A stretch of 64,000 nucleotides of DNA from Mesorhizobium sp. Pch-S. Its GTDB lineage: Bacteria > Pseudomonadota > Alphaproteobacteria > Rhizobiales > Rhizobiaceae. Below, in pieces: positions 8,319-16,684 of this stretch. The notes under the pieces were generated by a model that saw nothing but the letters and a program-made list of their open reading frames with translations, had not been told where the DNA came from and did no database searches. Location: contig NZ_CP029562.1 in assembly GCF_004136315.1 (NCBI RefSeq), positions 1,488,001 through 1,552,000 on the forward strand, written 5' to 3'. The position numbers were made by a program, and so were the translations under genes. The first letter of the stretch is position 1; the number at the start of each line of letters is the position of its first letter.

Positions 8319-9533
8319 ATGAGCACTATGATGGATAGCAAAGGCGCCGCCGCGGCGGCGACCCCTTCCGCCCGGTGGGCACTGCTGGCGCTGGCGATCG
8401 GCGCCTTCGGCATCGGCACCACGGAATTCTCGCCGATGGGGCTGCTGCCGGTGATCGCGCAAGGGGTCGACGTGTCGATCCCGACGGCCGGGCTGCTGAT
8501 CAGCGCCTATGCGATCGGCGTGCTGGTCGGCGCGCCGTTCATGACGCTGGCGTTCAGCCGCTTCGGCAAGCGCACGGCGCTGATGCTTCTGATGGCCATC
8601 TTCACCATCGGCAACCTGATGTCGGCGATGGCGCCGGGCTATTTCACGCTGCTCGCCGCCCGCCTCGTCACCAGCCTCAACCATGGCGCCTTCTTCGGCC
8701 TCGGTGCCGTGGTGGCGGCGAGCGTGGTGCCGAAGGAGAAGCAGGCCAGCGCGGTCGCCGCCATGTTCATGGGGCTGACCATCGCCAATATCGGCGGCGT
8801 GCCGGCCGCCACCTGGGTCGGCCAGCAGATCGGCTGGCGCATGGCCTTCGCCGGCACGGCCCTGATCGGTCTCCTCGCCATCACGGCGCTGTGGCTGGCG
8901 CTGCCGAGAGGCGAGCGCGGCCAGATGCCGGATGTGAAGCGCGAGCTGCGGGTGCTGACGCGGCCGGCCGTGCTGCTTGCCATGGCCACCACGGTGCTGG
9001 GTGCGGGTGCGATGTTTTCGCTCTACACCTATGTCGCGCCGACGCTGGAAACGCTGACCGGCGCCTCCGGCAGCTTCGTGACGCTGGCGCTGGCGCTGAT
9101 CGGCGTCGGCTTCACCATCGGCAACTGGCTGGGCGGCCGGCTGGCCGACTGGTCACTCGACGGCGCCACCAAGATCTTCCTCGCCGCGCTGGCGCTGATC
9201 ATGTTCATGCTGCCGCTGCTGTTTGCCAGCCATATCGGCGTCGCCATCGGCCTGCTGGTCTGGGGCGGTGCGGCCTTCGCCATCGTGCCGCCGGTGCAGA
9301 TGCGGGTGATGGAGGCGGCGGCCGAAGCACCCGGCCTCGCCTCCTCGATCAATGTCGGCGCCTTCAACCTCGGCAACGCGCTGGGTGCTGCGCTCGGCGC
9401 CGCCGTCATCAGCCTCGGCCTCGGCTACGCCGCCGTCTCCATCGCCGGCGGCCTGCTCGCCGCGGCCGGACTGGGTCTGGTGTTCGTGGGTGGCAGGCAG
9501 AAGGCGAGGACGATGGCGGTGTGCGGGGCCTGA
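8319..9533 (+). CDS. MFS transporter, DHA1-type drug/sugar efflux
   Basis: A 404-residue inner-membrane protein with about 12 hydrophobic spans and the DHA1-family start (ALLALAIGAFGIGTTEFSPM) typical of the AraJ/YdhP group of proton-coupled exporters. The loop between helices 2 and 3 carries the family motif as FSRFGKRTALMLLM. The ATG at 8319 precedes a short Ala-rich cytoplasmic leader. It stands alone between two palindromic repeat elements. Export of small toxic compounds or sugars is the family role; the substrate is unknown. Confidence 0.9.
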   Translation: MSTMMDSKGAAAAATPSARWALLALAIGAFGIGTTEFSPMGLLPVIAQGVDVSIPTAGLLISAYAIGVLVGAPFMTLAFSRFGKRTALMLLMAIFTIGNLMSAMAPGYFTLLAARLVTSLNHGAFFGLGAVVAASVVPKEKQASAVAAMFMGLTIANIGGVPAATWVGQQIGWRMAFAGTALIGLLAITALWLALPRGERGQMPDVKRELRVLTRPAVLLAMATTVLGAGAMFSLYTYVAPTLETLTGASGSFVTLALALIGVGFTIGNWLGGRLADWSLDGATKIFLAALALIMFMLPLLFASHIGVAIGLLVWGGAAFAIVPPVQMRVMEAAAEAPGLASSINVGAFNLGNALGAALGAAVISLGLGYAAVSIAGGLLAAAGLGLVFVGGRQKARTMAVCGA

Positions 9534-9629
9534 GGCAGGGCGCCAAGTTCGCGCGCTGCCCGGGCCTGGCGTTATGGCTGGTGAAGGCGTTCGCCGCGCC
9601 GGGCGTTTAATGCCGAGGGCGTGGCGCTT

Positions 9630-9986
9630 CTATCTCCCCCCTTGCGGGGGAGCCTGGTTCGCCACAGGCTTAAAAGGTACGAATGCCCGAGGCCATAGGG
9701 CGCGGCGCCTCTATCTCCCCCCTTGCGGGGGAGAAAGGATTTTCACGATCTTAGACGAGCACGCCCGCAGGGCGGCGCAGGCTAAGTCGTAGAAAATCCA
9801 AGAGAGGGGATATTCAGCTGAGCGGCTGATATTTTTGGATACCGAGAAATTCCTTGCCAACGTTGTGCCGGCATATCCCCTCTCTTGCGATTTCTAGCAC
9901 TTAGACTGCGCCGCCCTAAAGGGCGTGCTCGTCTAAGATGCTGAAATCGCTTTCTCCCCCGCAAGGGGGGGAGATAGAGGGCGGCG
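9630..9986. repeat. Long palindromic repeat A, copy 1
   Basis: Left arm CTATCTCCCCCCTTGCGGGG (present twice, near 9630 and 9710) and a right arm that is its inverse near 9950-9975. Between them, inverted segments around AGAAAATCCAAGAGAGGGGA and CATATCCCCTCTCTTGCGA make a long interrupted hairpin. Related copies lie at 26203-26604 and (half element) 15180-15298. Confidence 0.88.
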
Positions 9987-10008
9987 TAGGCTCGGTGCCG
10001 GACATTGC

Positions 10009-10099
10009 AAGAAAAGGCCGGCGCAAGCGCCGGCCGGTGATCCGGTCGAGATCAGCGACAGATCGGAAAGCCGTCGCATACCCATCTACTTGAATCACC
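10009..10099 (-). ncRNA. Candidate structured small RNA with intrinsic terminator
   Basis: On the minus strand, GGTGATTC (10099-10092) pairs perfectly (one G-U) with GGATCACC (10043-10036), closing a ~64-nt structured segment. This is followed at once by a GC-rich hairpin GGCCGGCGC-TT-GCGCCGGCC (10035-10016) and a U-rich tail, the form of an intrinsic terminator. A TATACT-like -10 box lies just upstream at 10101-10106, although it sits a few bases too close for a start exactly at 10099. No coding potential is convincing. I do not recognise the RNA family. Confidence 0.45.
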
Positions 10100-10258
10100 A
10101 AGTATAAGCCAAGCCTTACCACAGTGACGGCCACCCGGGTTTCAGCATTCCCGGGCAAGCCTGCTTGACTCTATTTCCGCGAGAGTGCTGAATATGGTTA
10201 ACGGGCGTTAATTCTCCTTGCATGGGCGCAAGGCTGGGGAACTGGGCTGGGGGCTGGC

Positions 10259-11239
10259 ATGAGAAGCAGAGCTTCTTCATGGGCGTTTGTTTTATTCATC
10301 ACACTTGGCGGCTGTTCGGCACTCACGTCAGAAGACAAGTCTTCGGAAGGCGTGCCTTACCACCTGCCGCTGTCGCTGATCCGCTACACGGTGGACCAGG
10401 GCGCCAGGACCGCGAAGATCGACACGATGGACGTGGTCGACAAGCACACCCGCTACCTGGCCTATCGCGAGAACGGTTTCGCCGACGAGAACGTCTGCGT
10501 CGACCGCACCAGCACCGGCCTGCTGAACAAGGTCTATTTCGGTTCGCAGGACCGCACACCCGACATCCTGCTCAACATAAGCCAGCTCCTGGCCGAGGGG
10601 TTCCAGGCCGACGGCGCCAGGAAATCACCGCAGGCGGAAGCCGCCAGCGCGGGCTGCAGTGGAACGGCTGTGTCGCCATGGATGGACCCTTATGACGAAG
10701 AGGCGCTGGCGGCGTTCAACCGGCAGCTGTGCGGAACCAGGATCAAGGTGCCGCGCGAGCTGTTCCACACCGGTCCCGCCGTGCAGTGCCCCAAGGATGC
10801 CGTCTGCTTCGCGACGAAGAGCGATTTCTTCGCCGACCTGGTCAAGCCGGACGGCGCCGTGGTGTCGCCCACCAACAAGATCGCGATCGCCACGCCGCGG
10901 GATATCGGCTGGATCAAGGTGCGCGAGGCTTTCTTCAACAAGCGCATCACCCAGCTGGATTTCGACAACGGCGTGCTCACCACCATGCGCGTCAGGAAGG
11001 AAAGCGAGATCCTGGGCCTGTCGCAATTGCCCCTGAACGTGGTCGAACGTGTCCTCGCCGTGCCGGGCAATGCCATCGGCATGGCCTTCGGTACTTATCA
11101 GGAAAAGCTGTTCTACCTGCAAAGGCGCAAGGAACTGCACGAAGCCAATTCTGCCACGGCGCCCGCGGCGCCACCGGCGGAGCCGGCGGTCTACACGGAC
11201 CTGAAATGCGCGGCCGGGGCAGCCGCCGCAGACAAGTAG
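10259..11239 (+). CDS. Putative lipoprotein of a secreted-protease cluster
   Basis: A 326-residue protein with a signal peptide ending in a lipobox (ITLGGC, Cys at about residue 19), so it should be lipid-anchored in the periplasm or outer membrane. No catalytic domain is recognised. There are several Cys residues (ENVCVD, RQLCGT, QCPKDAVC) that could form disulphides, and an Ala/Pro-rich C-terminal tail. It is 25 bases upstream of the S8 protease gene and in the same orientation, so probably co-transcribed with both proteases. A role as anchor, inhibitor or partner of those proteases is only inferred from position. Confidence 0.82.
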   Translation: MRSRASSWAFVLFITLGGCSALTSEDKSSEGVPYHLPLSLIRYTVDQGARTAKIDTMDVVDKHTRYLAYRENGFADENVCVDRTSTGLLNKVYFGSQDRTPDILLNISQLLAEGFQADGARKSPQAEAASAGCSGTAVSPWMDPYDEEALAAFNRQLCGTRIKVPRELFHTGPAVQCPKDAVCFATKSDFFADLVKPDGAVVSPTNKIAIATPRDIGWIKVREAFFNKRITQLDFDNGVLTTMRVRKESEILGLSQLPLNVVERVLAVPGNAIGMAFGTYQEKLFYLQRRKELHEANSATAPAAPPAEPAVYTDLKCAAGAAAADK

Positions 11240-11264
11240 CAGCCCGCGCACGGGGTTCGAGGCG

Positions 11265-13514
11265 ATGTTCGACAGCAAGGCAGCCGGTTTCGTCCTCGCC
11301 ATCAGCCTCGGCCTGGCAGGCCCGGCAGCGGCGGACGAGAAGGTGCTGGTGCTGCGGATCAAGCCCGGCGAGCTGACCAGGGAGACCGCGCAGTTCATCG
11401 GCGAGAACGGCAAGCTGACGACCGTCAATTCCGACAGGCCGCGTACGATCCAGAACATCGTCCAGAGCATCTGCGCCACCGCGCCGCCGGCCTTCATCGT
11501 TGCCGTACAGGCGGCCAACAAGAACAGCGCCTTCGACTATGCAACGCAGATCGCGGCCGGCCAGAACATCCTGATGCCGCCCTGCCCACCGAAGCAGACG
11601 ACTTCGCTCCTGGCCCGCAACGTGCAGCCGGGCGACACGGTGTGGGGCTATTACAAGACCGGAACGATCGGCGCGGATTTCGCCCCGAAATATGCGCTCG
11701 ACGTCCCGCCCGACAATTATGCGCCGCCGCTGAACGACGCCCAGGTTGTCGCGATGTGGGATCGCGACATCAGCGACGTCACCTCCGACTCCATCTCGAC
11801 CAAACAGGTCGTCGGCGCCTTCCCGCTCGGCCCGAACAACCATCTCGTCAGGCGCAACATCCTGGACACGCTAGGGGTGGGCGCGAAGTTCGACAGCTCC
11901 GGCAAGCTGTTCGCCGAGACGGGCCTGGCGATCAGCGCGGACCCGGACACGAGCTTCGTCGACATGTTCCAGCGCGCGAACCCGCGCATCGGCTCCGCCG
12001 ATCAGCTGAAGCCGGGAGAGATCGTGCTGGTGCCGGACCAGACCCCGCAGGAATATGTGCTGCCGCTGCGCGATCCGGCCGAGAGCACCAAACTCGCCTC
12101 GCTGTCGCCGGAAGCCTTCACCAAAAAGCTCGGGACCCCGGTGACGGACGTCATGGAGACGACCGATTTTCGCTTCTTCAAGCGGCTCGCCGACAAATGC
12201 GTTCCCGAAGACGCCGCCAGGATGAGCACCGTGCTTGCCGGCGCCCGGCAGCTTCTGGAAGAGAACTGGAAACAGGCCGACCAGCAGTCGGCAACGGTGG
12301 CGCCGGAAATGGTGTTCGTCGACAGCGGCATCTTCAAGCCGACCGAACTTCCCGCGCACCCGGCCCTGCTCAAGAGCGTCGATCAAAGCTCCCCGGCGAG
12401 CCTGGCCAGTTCTCCCAGCGAAGCGGAGCTGGAACCGCCGAAACTGCTGCCCGATGCCATGCACGGCACCAATGTCGCCGCGCTGGCGCTGGGCACCAGC
12501 GACTTCGCCAAGCTGGCCCGGTCGATCGGGTACCGGATGAAGGTCCGTGCCTTCAGGGCATTCACCGAATCCACGACGCTGGCGCTGCGCCCCGACGGCT
12601 CCATCACCATCGTCGACGGAAAGGCGGACGTCGTCGTCCATACGGTCGATCGCGACCGGATTTTCGATGCCATCAAATATTCGGCGGACAGCATCGTCAC
12701 CCTCTCCTTCGGCCGGGAAAAACCCATCGACGAGCTTCGCGCCAAGCTCGACCCGCTGTCGCAGACGCTGTTCATCGTGGCGGCGGGAAACGACCACAAA
12801 TCGCTCGACACGATCCCGCTTTTTCCGGGCCGGCATGGCGGCGGCGAGGCATTCAACATCATGACCGTCGCCTCCATCGACGGCGACAGGAAGCTGTCGG
12901 GCTTCTCCAACTGGAGTTCGGATTTCGTCGACATCGCCGCGCCCGGCTGCGGCGTCGCGACGCTTTCCTACGACAAGGACCAAAGCGCCTTCTTCGGCGA
13001 AACGGTGAACGGCACGTCGTTCAGCGCACCGCAGGTGTCCTATACGGCGGCGCTGATCAAGGCGGTGCGGCCGAGCTATACGGGGGCCCAGATCAAGGCC
13101 CGGCTGCTTGCCGGCTCCGACATCGAACCGGCATTGACCGGCTCGGTGCAGGAGGGCCGTGTCCTCAACATGGTCAAGGCCCTGGCGCTGCAGCACGATG
13201 TCGTCGACGTCAGGAAGGCGAATGGCGAGCGCGAGCTCCGCTTCGGACAGCTGAAGCCCGAGCTGAAGCCCGACCAGTTCTGCAAGGCTGCGCCCGACAT
13301 AGGCAATCTCAGGATCCTGAAGGTCATCCCGGCCTTCGACGAACGCGACGCGAAGCCCGGAACGACGACGATCAACTTCGCCGACCCCGGCGGGCTGGTG
13401 AAGTCGGCGACCTGCGAATCGAAGGACTTCCAGGTGACGCTGCACGAGCTATCCGGCGCAACGGTCCAGTTCTCCATGGGGGAGATCAATGACATCACGC
13501 CCGCCTGGCGCTGA
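11265..13514 (+). CDS. Secreted S8 (subtilisin-like) serine protease
   Basis: A 749-residue protein with an N-terminal signal peptide (cleavage near AAADE, residue 23-24). The subtilisin triad is complete: Asp353 in VFVDSGI, His400 in MHGTNVAA and Ser585 in NGTSFSAP, with oxyanion Asn509 in AAGND. The 300 residues before the protease domain include two stretches resembling LysM-type phrases (VQPGDTVWGYYKTG and LKPGEIVLVPDQ), so cell-wall or glycan contact is possible. It lies downstream of the lipoprotein, and its 3' end overlaps the metalloprotease gene by 26 bases, which implies coupled expression. The long pro-region suggests zymogen control. Confidence 0.9.
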   Translation: MFDSKAAGFVLAISLGLAGPAAADEKVLVLRIKPGELTRETAQFIGENGKLTTVNSDRPRTIQNIVQSICATAPPAFIVAVQAANKNSAFDYATQIAAGQNILMPPCPPKQTTSLLARNVQPGDTVWGYYKTGTIGADFAPKYALDVPPDNYAPPLNDAQVVAMWDRDISDVTSDSISTKQVVGAFPLGPNNHLVRRNILDTLGVGAKFDSSGKLFAETGLAISADPDTSFVDMFQRANPRIGSADQLKPGEIVLVPDQTPQEYVLPLRDPAESTKLASLSPEAFTKKLGTPVTDVMETTDFRFFKRLADKCVPEDAARMSTVLAGARQLLEENWKQADQQSATVAPEMVFVDSGIFKPTELPAHPALLKSVDQSSPASLASSPSEAELEPPKLLPDAMHGTNVAALALGTSDFAKLARSIGYRMKVRAFRAFTESTTLALRPDGSITIVDGKADVVVHTVDRDRIFDAIKYSADSIVTLSFGREKPIDELRAKLDPLSQTLFIVAAGNDHKSLDTIPLFPGRHGGGEAFNIMTVASIDGDRKLSGFSNWSSDFVDIAAPGCGVATLSYDKDQSAFFGETVNGTSFSAPQVSYTAALIKAVRPSYTGAQIKARLLAGSDIEPALTGSVQEGRVLNMVKALALQHDVVDVRKANGERELRFGQLKPELKPDQFCKAAPDIGNLRILKVIPAFDERDAKPGTTTINFADPGGLVKSATCESKDFQVTLHELSGATVQFSMGEINDITPAWR

Positions 13515-14502
13515 AGCGCTGCCGCCGCGCAAGCGCTTCGCAACGCAACCGTGCCGGAACGGCGCCGGCCGCGTCGCCCCGACCTTTCTGGCAACGACCC
13601 TGCTGGCGACGACGTTGCTGGCGACGTTGGGCCTGCCGTCCACGGCGTGGGCCGAAGGCAAGCCGGCCGCGGTGGAACGGCCGGAGCAGCTGCTCGGCGC
13701 GCCCGGTTCCGTCTCGATCGACGTCAACGGGTCGGATGTCGAGGTGCCCTATGCGATCACCACGGATGGATATGCCGTTCTCGAGGGCGACATGATCATC
13801 GGCGGGGCGCAGGAGCTGTTCCAGCTGCAGAAGATGCAGGAGGACGAGGCCCGGAAAACACAGAAGCTGACGCTGGCGAGCGTCGACGCTTTCCAGCTCT
13901 TCGGCCTCTTCGACATAGCGGGCCGCGTCTGGCCCAAGGGCATCGTCGCCTACCGCATCAATGCCAATGTCGATGCCGACGGCAAGAAGCGCCTGGATGC
14001 CGCCATGGCGATGTGGACCAGCACGACGAAGATCCAGTTCGTCTCCGCTGTGGCGGGCACGCGCGCCTATGTCGAGTTCGTGCACGCGAACAACGCCGAC
14101 AACTGTTCCTCCGAGGTCGGCTTCCTCGGCAGGCGGCAGCTGATCTACATGGGCGACAATTGCGACGCGGGCAACATGGCGCACGAGATCGGCCACGCGC
14201 TGGGGCTGGGGCATGAGCAGATGCGCAGCGACCAGGACAAGTTCGTGACGATCAAGACCGCCAACATCATGAGCGGATATCTGAAGTTCTTCACGCCGAA
14301 GCCGTGGGCCTATGTCGATGCCGGGAGCTACTGCTACGGCTCGCTCATGCACTACGGTCCGAAGATGTTCTCGAGCAATAATTTTCCGACGATCGTGCCC
14401 AAGGACCCATCAGCCAGGATCGGCCAGCGGGACCGTGTCGCCTCCTGCGACCAGAGGGTGATCCAGGCGGCCTATCAGGCACAATTCGCGGCGCGGCCCT
14501 GA
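13489..14502 (+). CDS. Astacin-like (M12A) zinc metalloprotease, exported
   Basis: The 337-residue product has the extended zinc motif HEIGHALGLGHE (His232, Glu233, His236, His242) and a Met-turn SLMHYG (Met287, Tyr289), both diagnostic of astacins. Cys residues in CSSEVG, DNCDAG and SYCYG suit the disulphides of a secreted enzyme. A hydrophobic segment at about 31-55 ending STAWAEG is the likely signal peptide; the 30 residues before it are unusually long, so the true start may be further in. The start codon lies inside the S8 protease gene (26-base overlap in another frame). Bacterial astacins are secreted endopeptidases; the substrate is unknown. Confidence 0.9.
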   Translation: MTSRPPGAEALPPRKRFATQPCRNGAGRVAPTFLATTLLATTLLATLGLPSTAWAEGKPAAVERPEQLLGAPGSVSIDVNGSDVEVPYAITTDGYAVLEGDMIIGGAQELFQLQKMQEDEARKTQKLTLASVDAFQLFGLFDIAGRVWPKGIVAYRINANVDADGKKRLDAAMAMWTSTTKIQFVSAVAGTRAYVEFVHANNADNCSSEVGFLGRRQLIYMGDNCDAGNMAHEIGHALGLGHEQMRSDQDKFVTIKTANIMSGYLKFFTPKPWAYVDAGSYCYGSLMHYGPKMFSSNNFPTIVPKDPSARIGQRDRVASCDQRVIQAAYQAQFAARP

Positions 14503-14556
14503 GCCTTTGCAGCGGTTCGTGGCGAGACGGCCGCACGATGCCTACAAGCCCGGCCC

Positions 14557-15039
14557 TCACTCCCCGCAATAGCCGGACTGTTCGATCTTGCGGCTTTCCT
14601 GCGAAACCTGCTTCGGGGTTCCCGAGGAGATGTCGTAGAAACGGCGGATGCAGGTGTCGTAGCTGCCGACGCTGGTGTCCATCCAGTCGGCCTGCAGCAA
14701 GGTGCTGTCGAGCCGGTATTTCAGCTGCAGCTGGTAAAATTCCTCGCCGCCGAGCGTAAAATCCATCACCTTGCCGGTGCGGGCGTCGATGAGGAAGGTG
14801 AAGATGCAGGAGCCGCCGCAGCCGATCTCGATCAGGCTGAAGTGGCCGGCGAAATTCGGGCCTTCCTTCATGCCGTTGCGGATGCGCGTGCGGAACTGCG
14901 CGGTGTCGCCGGTGAATTTCGGCAGCACCGGCTTGCCCTTCAGGTGGGTCTTGACCGGATAGTCCGCGAATTGCGGCTCGGCCGCCGCCGTGCCGGTGAC
15001 AATGGCAGCCAGCAGCGCCGCCGCGATCAGTCTCTTCAT
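14557..15039 (-). CDS. Conserved secreted protein of unknown function
   Basis: A 160-residue protein with a clear signal peptide (MKRLIAAALLAAIVTGTAAA, cleavage before EPQF), so periplasmic. Four Cys residues lie in the mature part (GCGGSC, DTC, GYCGE), suggesting disulphide bonds. The central NFAGHFSLIEIGCGGSC segment looks like a conserved core seen in uncharacterised proteobacterial proteins, but I cannot name a family. It is convergent with the metalloprotease gene, 54 bases away, and there is no evident operon partner. Confidence 0.82.
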   Translation of the reverse strand: MKRLIAAALLAAIVTGTAAAEPQFADYPVKTHLKGKPVLPKFTGDTAQFRTRIRNGMKEGPNFAGHFSLIEIGCGGSCIFTFLIDARTGKVMDFTLGGEEFYQLQLKYRLDSTLLQADWMDTSVGSYDTCIRRFYDISSGTPKQVSQESRKIEQSGYCGE

Positions 15040-15179
15040 GATCTCCCTCCATGCCGCGGCCCTGTCTGTGGCGGCATGGCGGCCGTGTCAACACGGTGCG
15101 ATGGGGATGCGTCAGATTGCGAAGGGAATGCCGGGGACGGGCTTTCGCCGGCTTCGCTCATTTGCAAAGCCCTCAGCTG

Positions 15180-15298
15180 CAAATCCCCTCTCTTGGATTT
15201 TCTACGACTTAGACTGCGCCGCCCTAAAGGGCGTGCTCGCTAAGATCGTGAAAATCCTTTCTCCCCCGCAAGGGGGGAGAGAGAGGCGCCGCGCCCGG
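15180..15298. repeat. Palindromic repeat A, half element
   Basis: This is one arm of repeat A (ATCCCCTCTCTTGGATTTTC through TCTCCCCCGCAAGGGGGGAG) without the opposing arm. It occupies most of the gap between the secreted protein and the secretion adaptor gene. Confidence 0.85.
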
Positions 15299-15331
15299 CC
15301 TTCGGCCATAGCCCTCGGCGCTACGCCTTCG

Positions 15332-16684
15332 CTACTTCTGCCGGAACCCCTTCTCGAACTGCATGGCCAGCGGGCCGACGAGATAGTCGAGCGCGGTGCG
15401 CTGCACGGTTTCGATCATCACCGTGGTCGGCATGCCGGGGTAGAGATGCACCTCAGGCAACCCGGTCAGTTCCTTTTCGTCGATGCGCACCAGCGCGACG
15501 TAATAAGGGGCGTCGTTGCGTTTATCGATCAGCCGGTCGGCCGAGACCTGGATCACCGTGCCGTGCACCACCGGGGTGATGCGCTGCTTGTAGGCGGTGA
15601 GGTGGACATTGGCGGTCATGTCGGGATGCACGCTGGCGATGTCCTCGACGGCGATCTGGGCGTCGATGATGAGGGAATCGCGGTCCGGCACGATGTCCAT
15701 GATCTTCTCGCCGCGCATGATGACGCCGCCGACCGAAAAGGCGGTCAGCCCGACGACCTCGCCCGAATAGGGCGAGCGGATGTCGATGCGGCTGAGCACG
15801 GCCTTCGCATTGGTGAGCTTGGGGATGACCTCGAGCAGCTTGGCCTGGGTGTCGCGCAGGTCCTTCGACACTTCCGTCATGCGCTCGTTGTCGAGCCCGG
15901 CCATCTGCTGCAACTGCTCGGCGATCGCCTGCCGGGCCCTGGCGATGTTGGCGGCCGTCTCGGCGGCCTGGCCTTCCAGCCCGGTGCCGCTGCGTTCCAG
16001 CTGCAGGTAGCGCGACTTGGAGATCAGGCCCTGCTTCAACAAGCCGGTCAGGCTCTCGCGCTCCGCCTGCACGGAGGCATATTGCTGGCGAAAGGCCTTG
16101 GCTTCGGCTTCCGAGCCGGTGATCTGCGCCTCCAGCTGCGCGATCTTCTCCTTGATGACGGCGCGCTGCCCGGCAAGCAGGGCAAGGCGGCTGTCGAACT
16201 GGTGGATCTGGCTGCGCCAGATGCCCTCGACATTCGGGTTGTCGCGCGCCGCCTGTTTCAGGTCGTCCGGCATGGTCAGGCCCGAGGCGTCGGCCAGCTC
16301 GGCCTTCAGCCGCTCCTCGGTCGCCCTCAGCACCAGAAGCTGCTGGTCGAGCACATTGTATTCGGCGCGCGCCTGGCTGTCGTCGAGCCGGATCAGCACG
16401 TCGCCTTCGCTGACGCGGTCGCCTTCGCGCACGTTGAGCTGCTTGACGATGCCGCCATCGAGATGCTGGATCGACTTGCGGTTGCCCTCGACGCGGACAT
16501 AGCCGTTGGCGACCACGGCGCCGTTGAGCGGCGCGGTCACCGCCCAGGCGCCGAAGCCGCCGAAGAAGGTGGCGATGATCGCCCAGCCGGCGATCGCGGC
16601 CGTGCGCATGGAATCGCTGGCGGCCGGGGTGTCGGCGGCAGGCTTGGCACCCATGCGCGTCTTGTTGCGGACATCGATCTTCAT
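15332..16684 (-). CDS. Type I secretion membrane fusion protein (HlyD/PrsE family)
   Basis: A 450-residue periplasmic adaptor. A single transmembrane helix lies at about 28-50 (TAAIAGWAIIATFFGGFGAW), followed by a biotinyl-lipoyl-like half motif, a long coiled coil (about 100-290, many Ala/Glu/Gln heptads) and a C-terminal beta barrel. It links the inner-membrane ABC exporter to an outer-membrane TolC-type channel. Its ATG overlaps the stop of the ABC exporter gene, so the two are coupled. The probable cargo is the giant repeat protein encoded upstream in the same direction. Confidence 0.93.
   Translation of the reverse strand: MKIDVRNKTRMGAKPAADTPAASDSMRTAAIAGWAIIATFFGGFGAWAVTAPLNGAVVANGYVRVEGNRKSIQHLDGGIVKQLNVREGDRVSEGDVLIRLDDSQARAEYNVLDQQLLVLRATEERLKAELADASGLTMPDDLKQAARDNPNVEGIWRSQIHQFDSRLALLAGQRAVIKEKIAQLEAQITGSEAEAKAFRQQYASVQAERESLTGLLKQGLISKSRYLQLERSGTGLEGQAAETAANIARARQAIAEQLQQMAGLDNERMTEVSKDLRDTQAKLLEVIPKLTNAKAVLSRIDIRSPYSGEVVGLTAFSVGGVIMRGEKIMDIVPDRDSLIIDAQIAVEDIASVHPDMTANVHLTAYKQRITPVVHGTVIQVSADRLIDKRNDAPYYVALVRIDEKELTGLPEVHLYPGMPTTVMIETVQRTALDYLVGPLAMQFEKGFRQK

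Noticed and set aside
9630..9986. CRISPR array suggested by the recurring CCCCCTTGCGGGGG units
   Set aside because: The units are inverted arms of one palindromic element, not regularly spaced direct repeats with unique spacers, and no cas gene is present.
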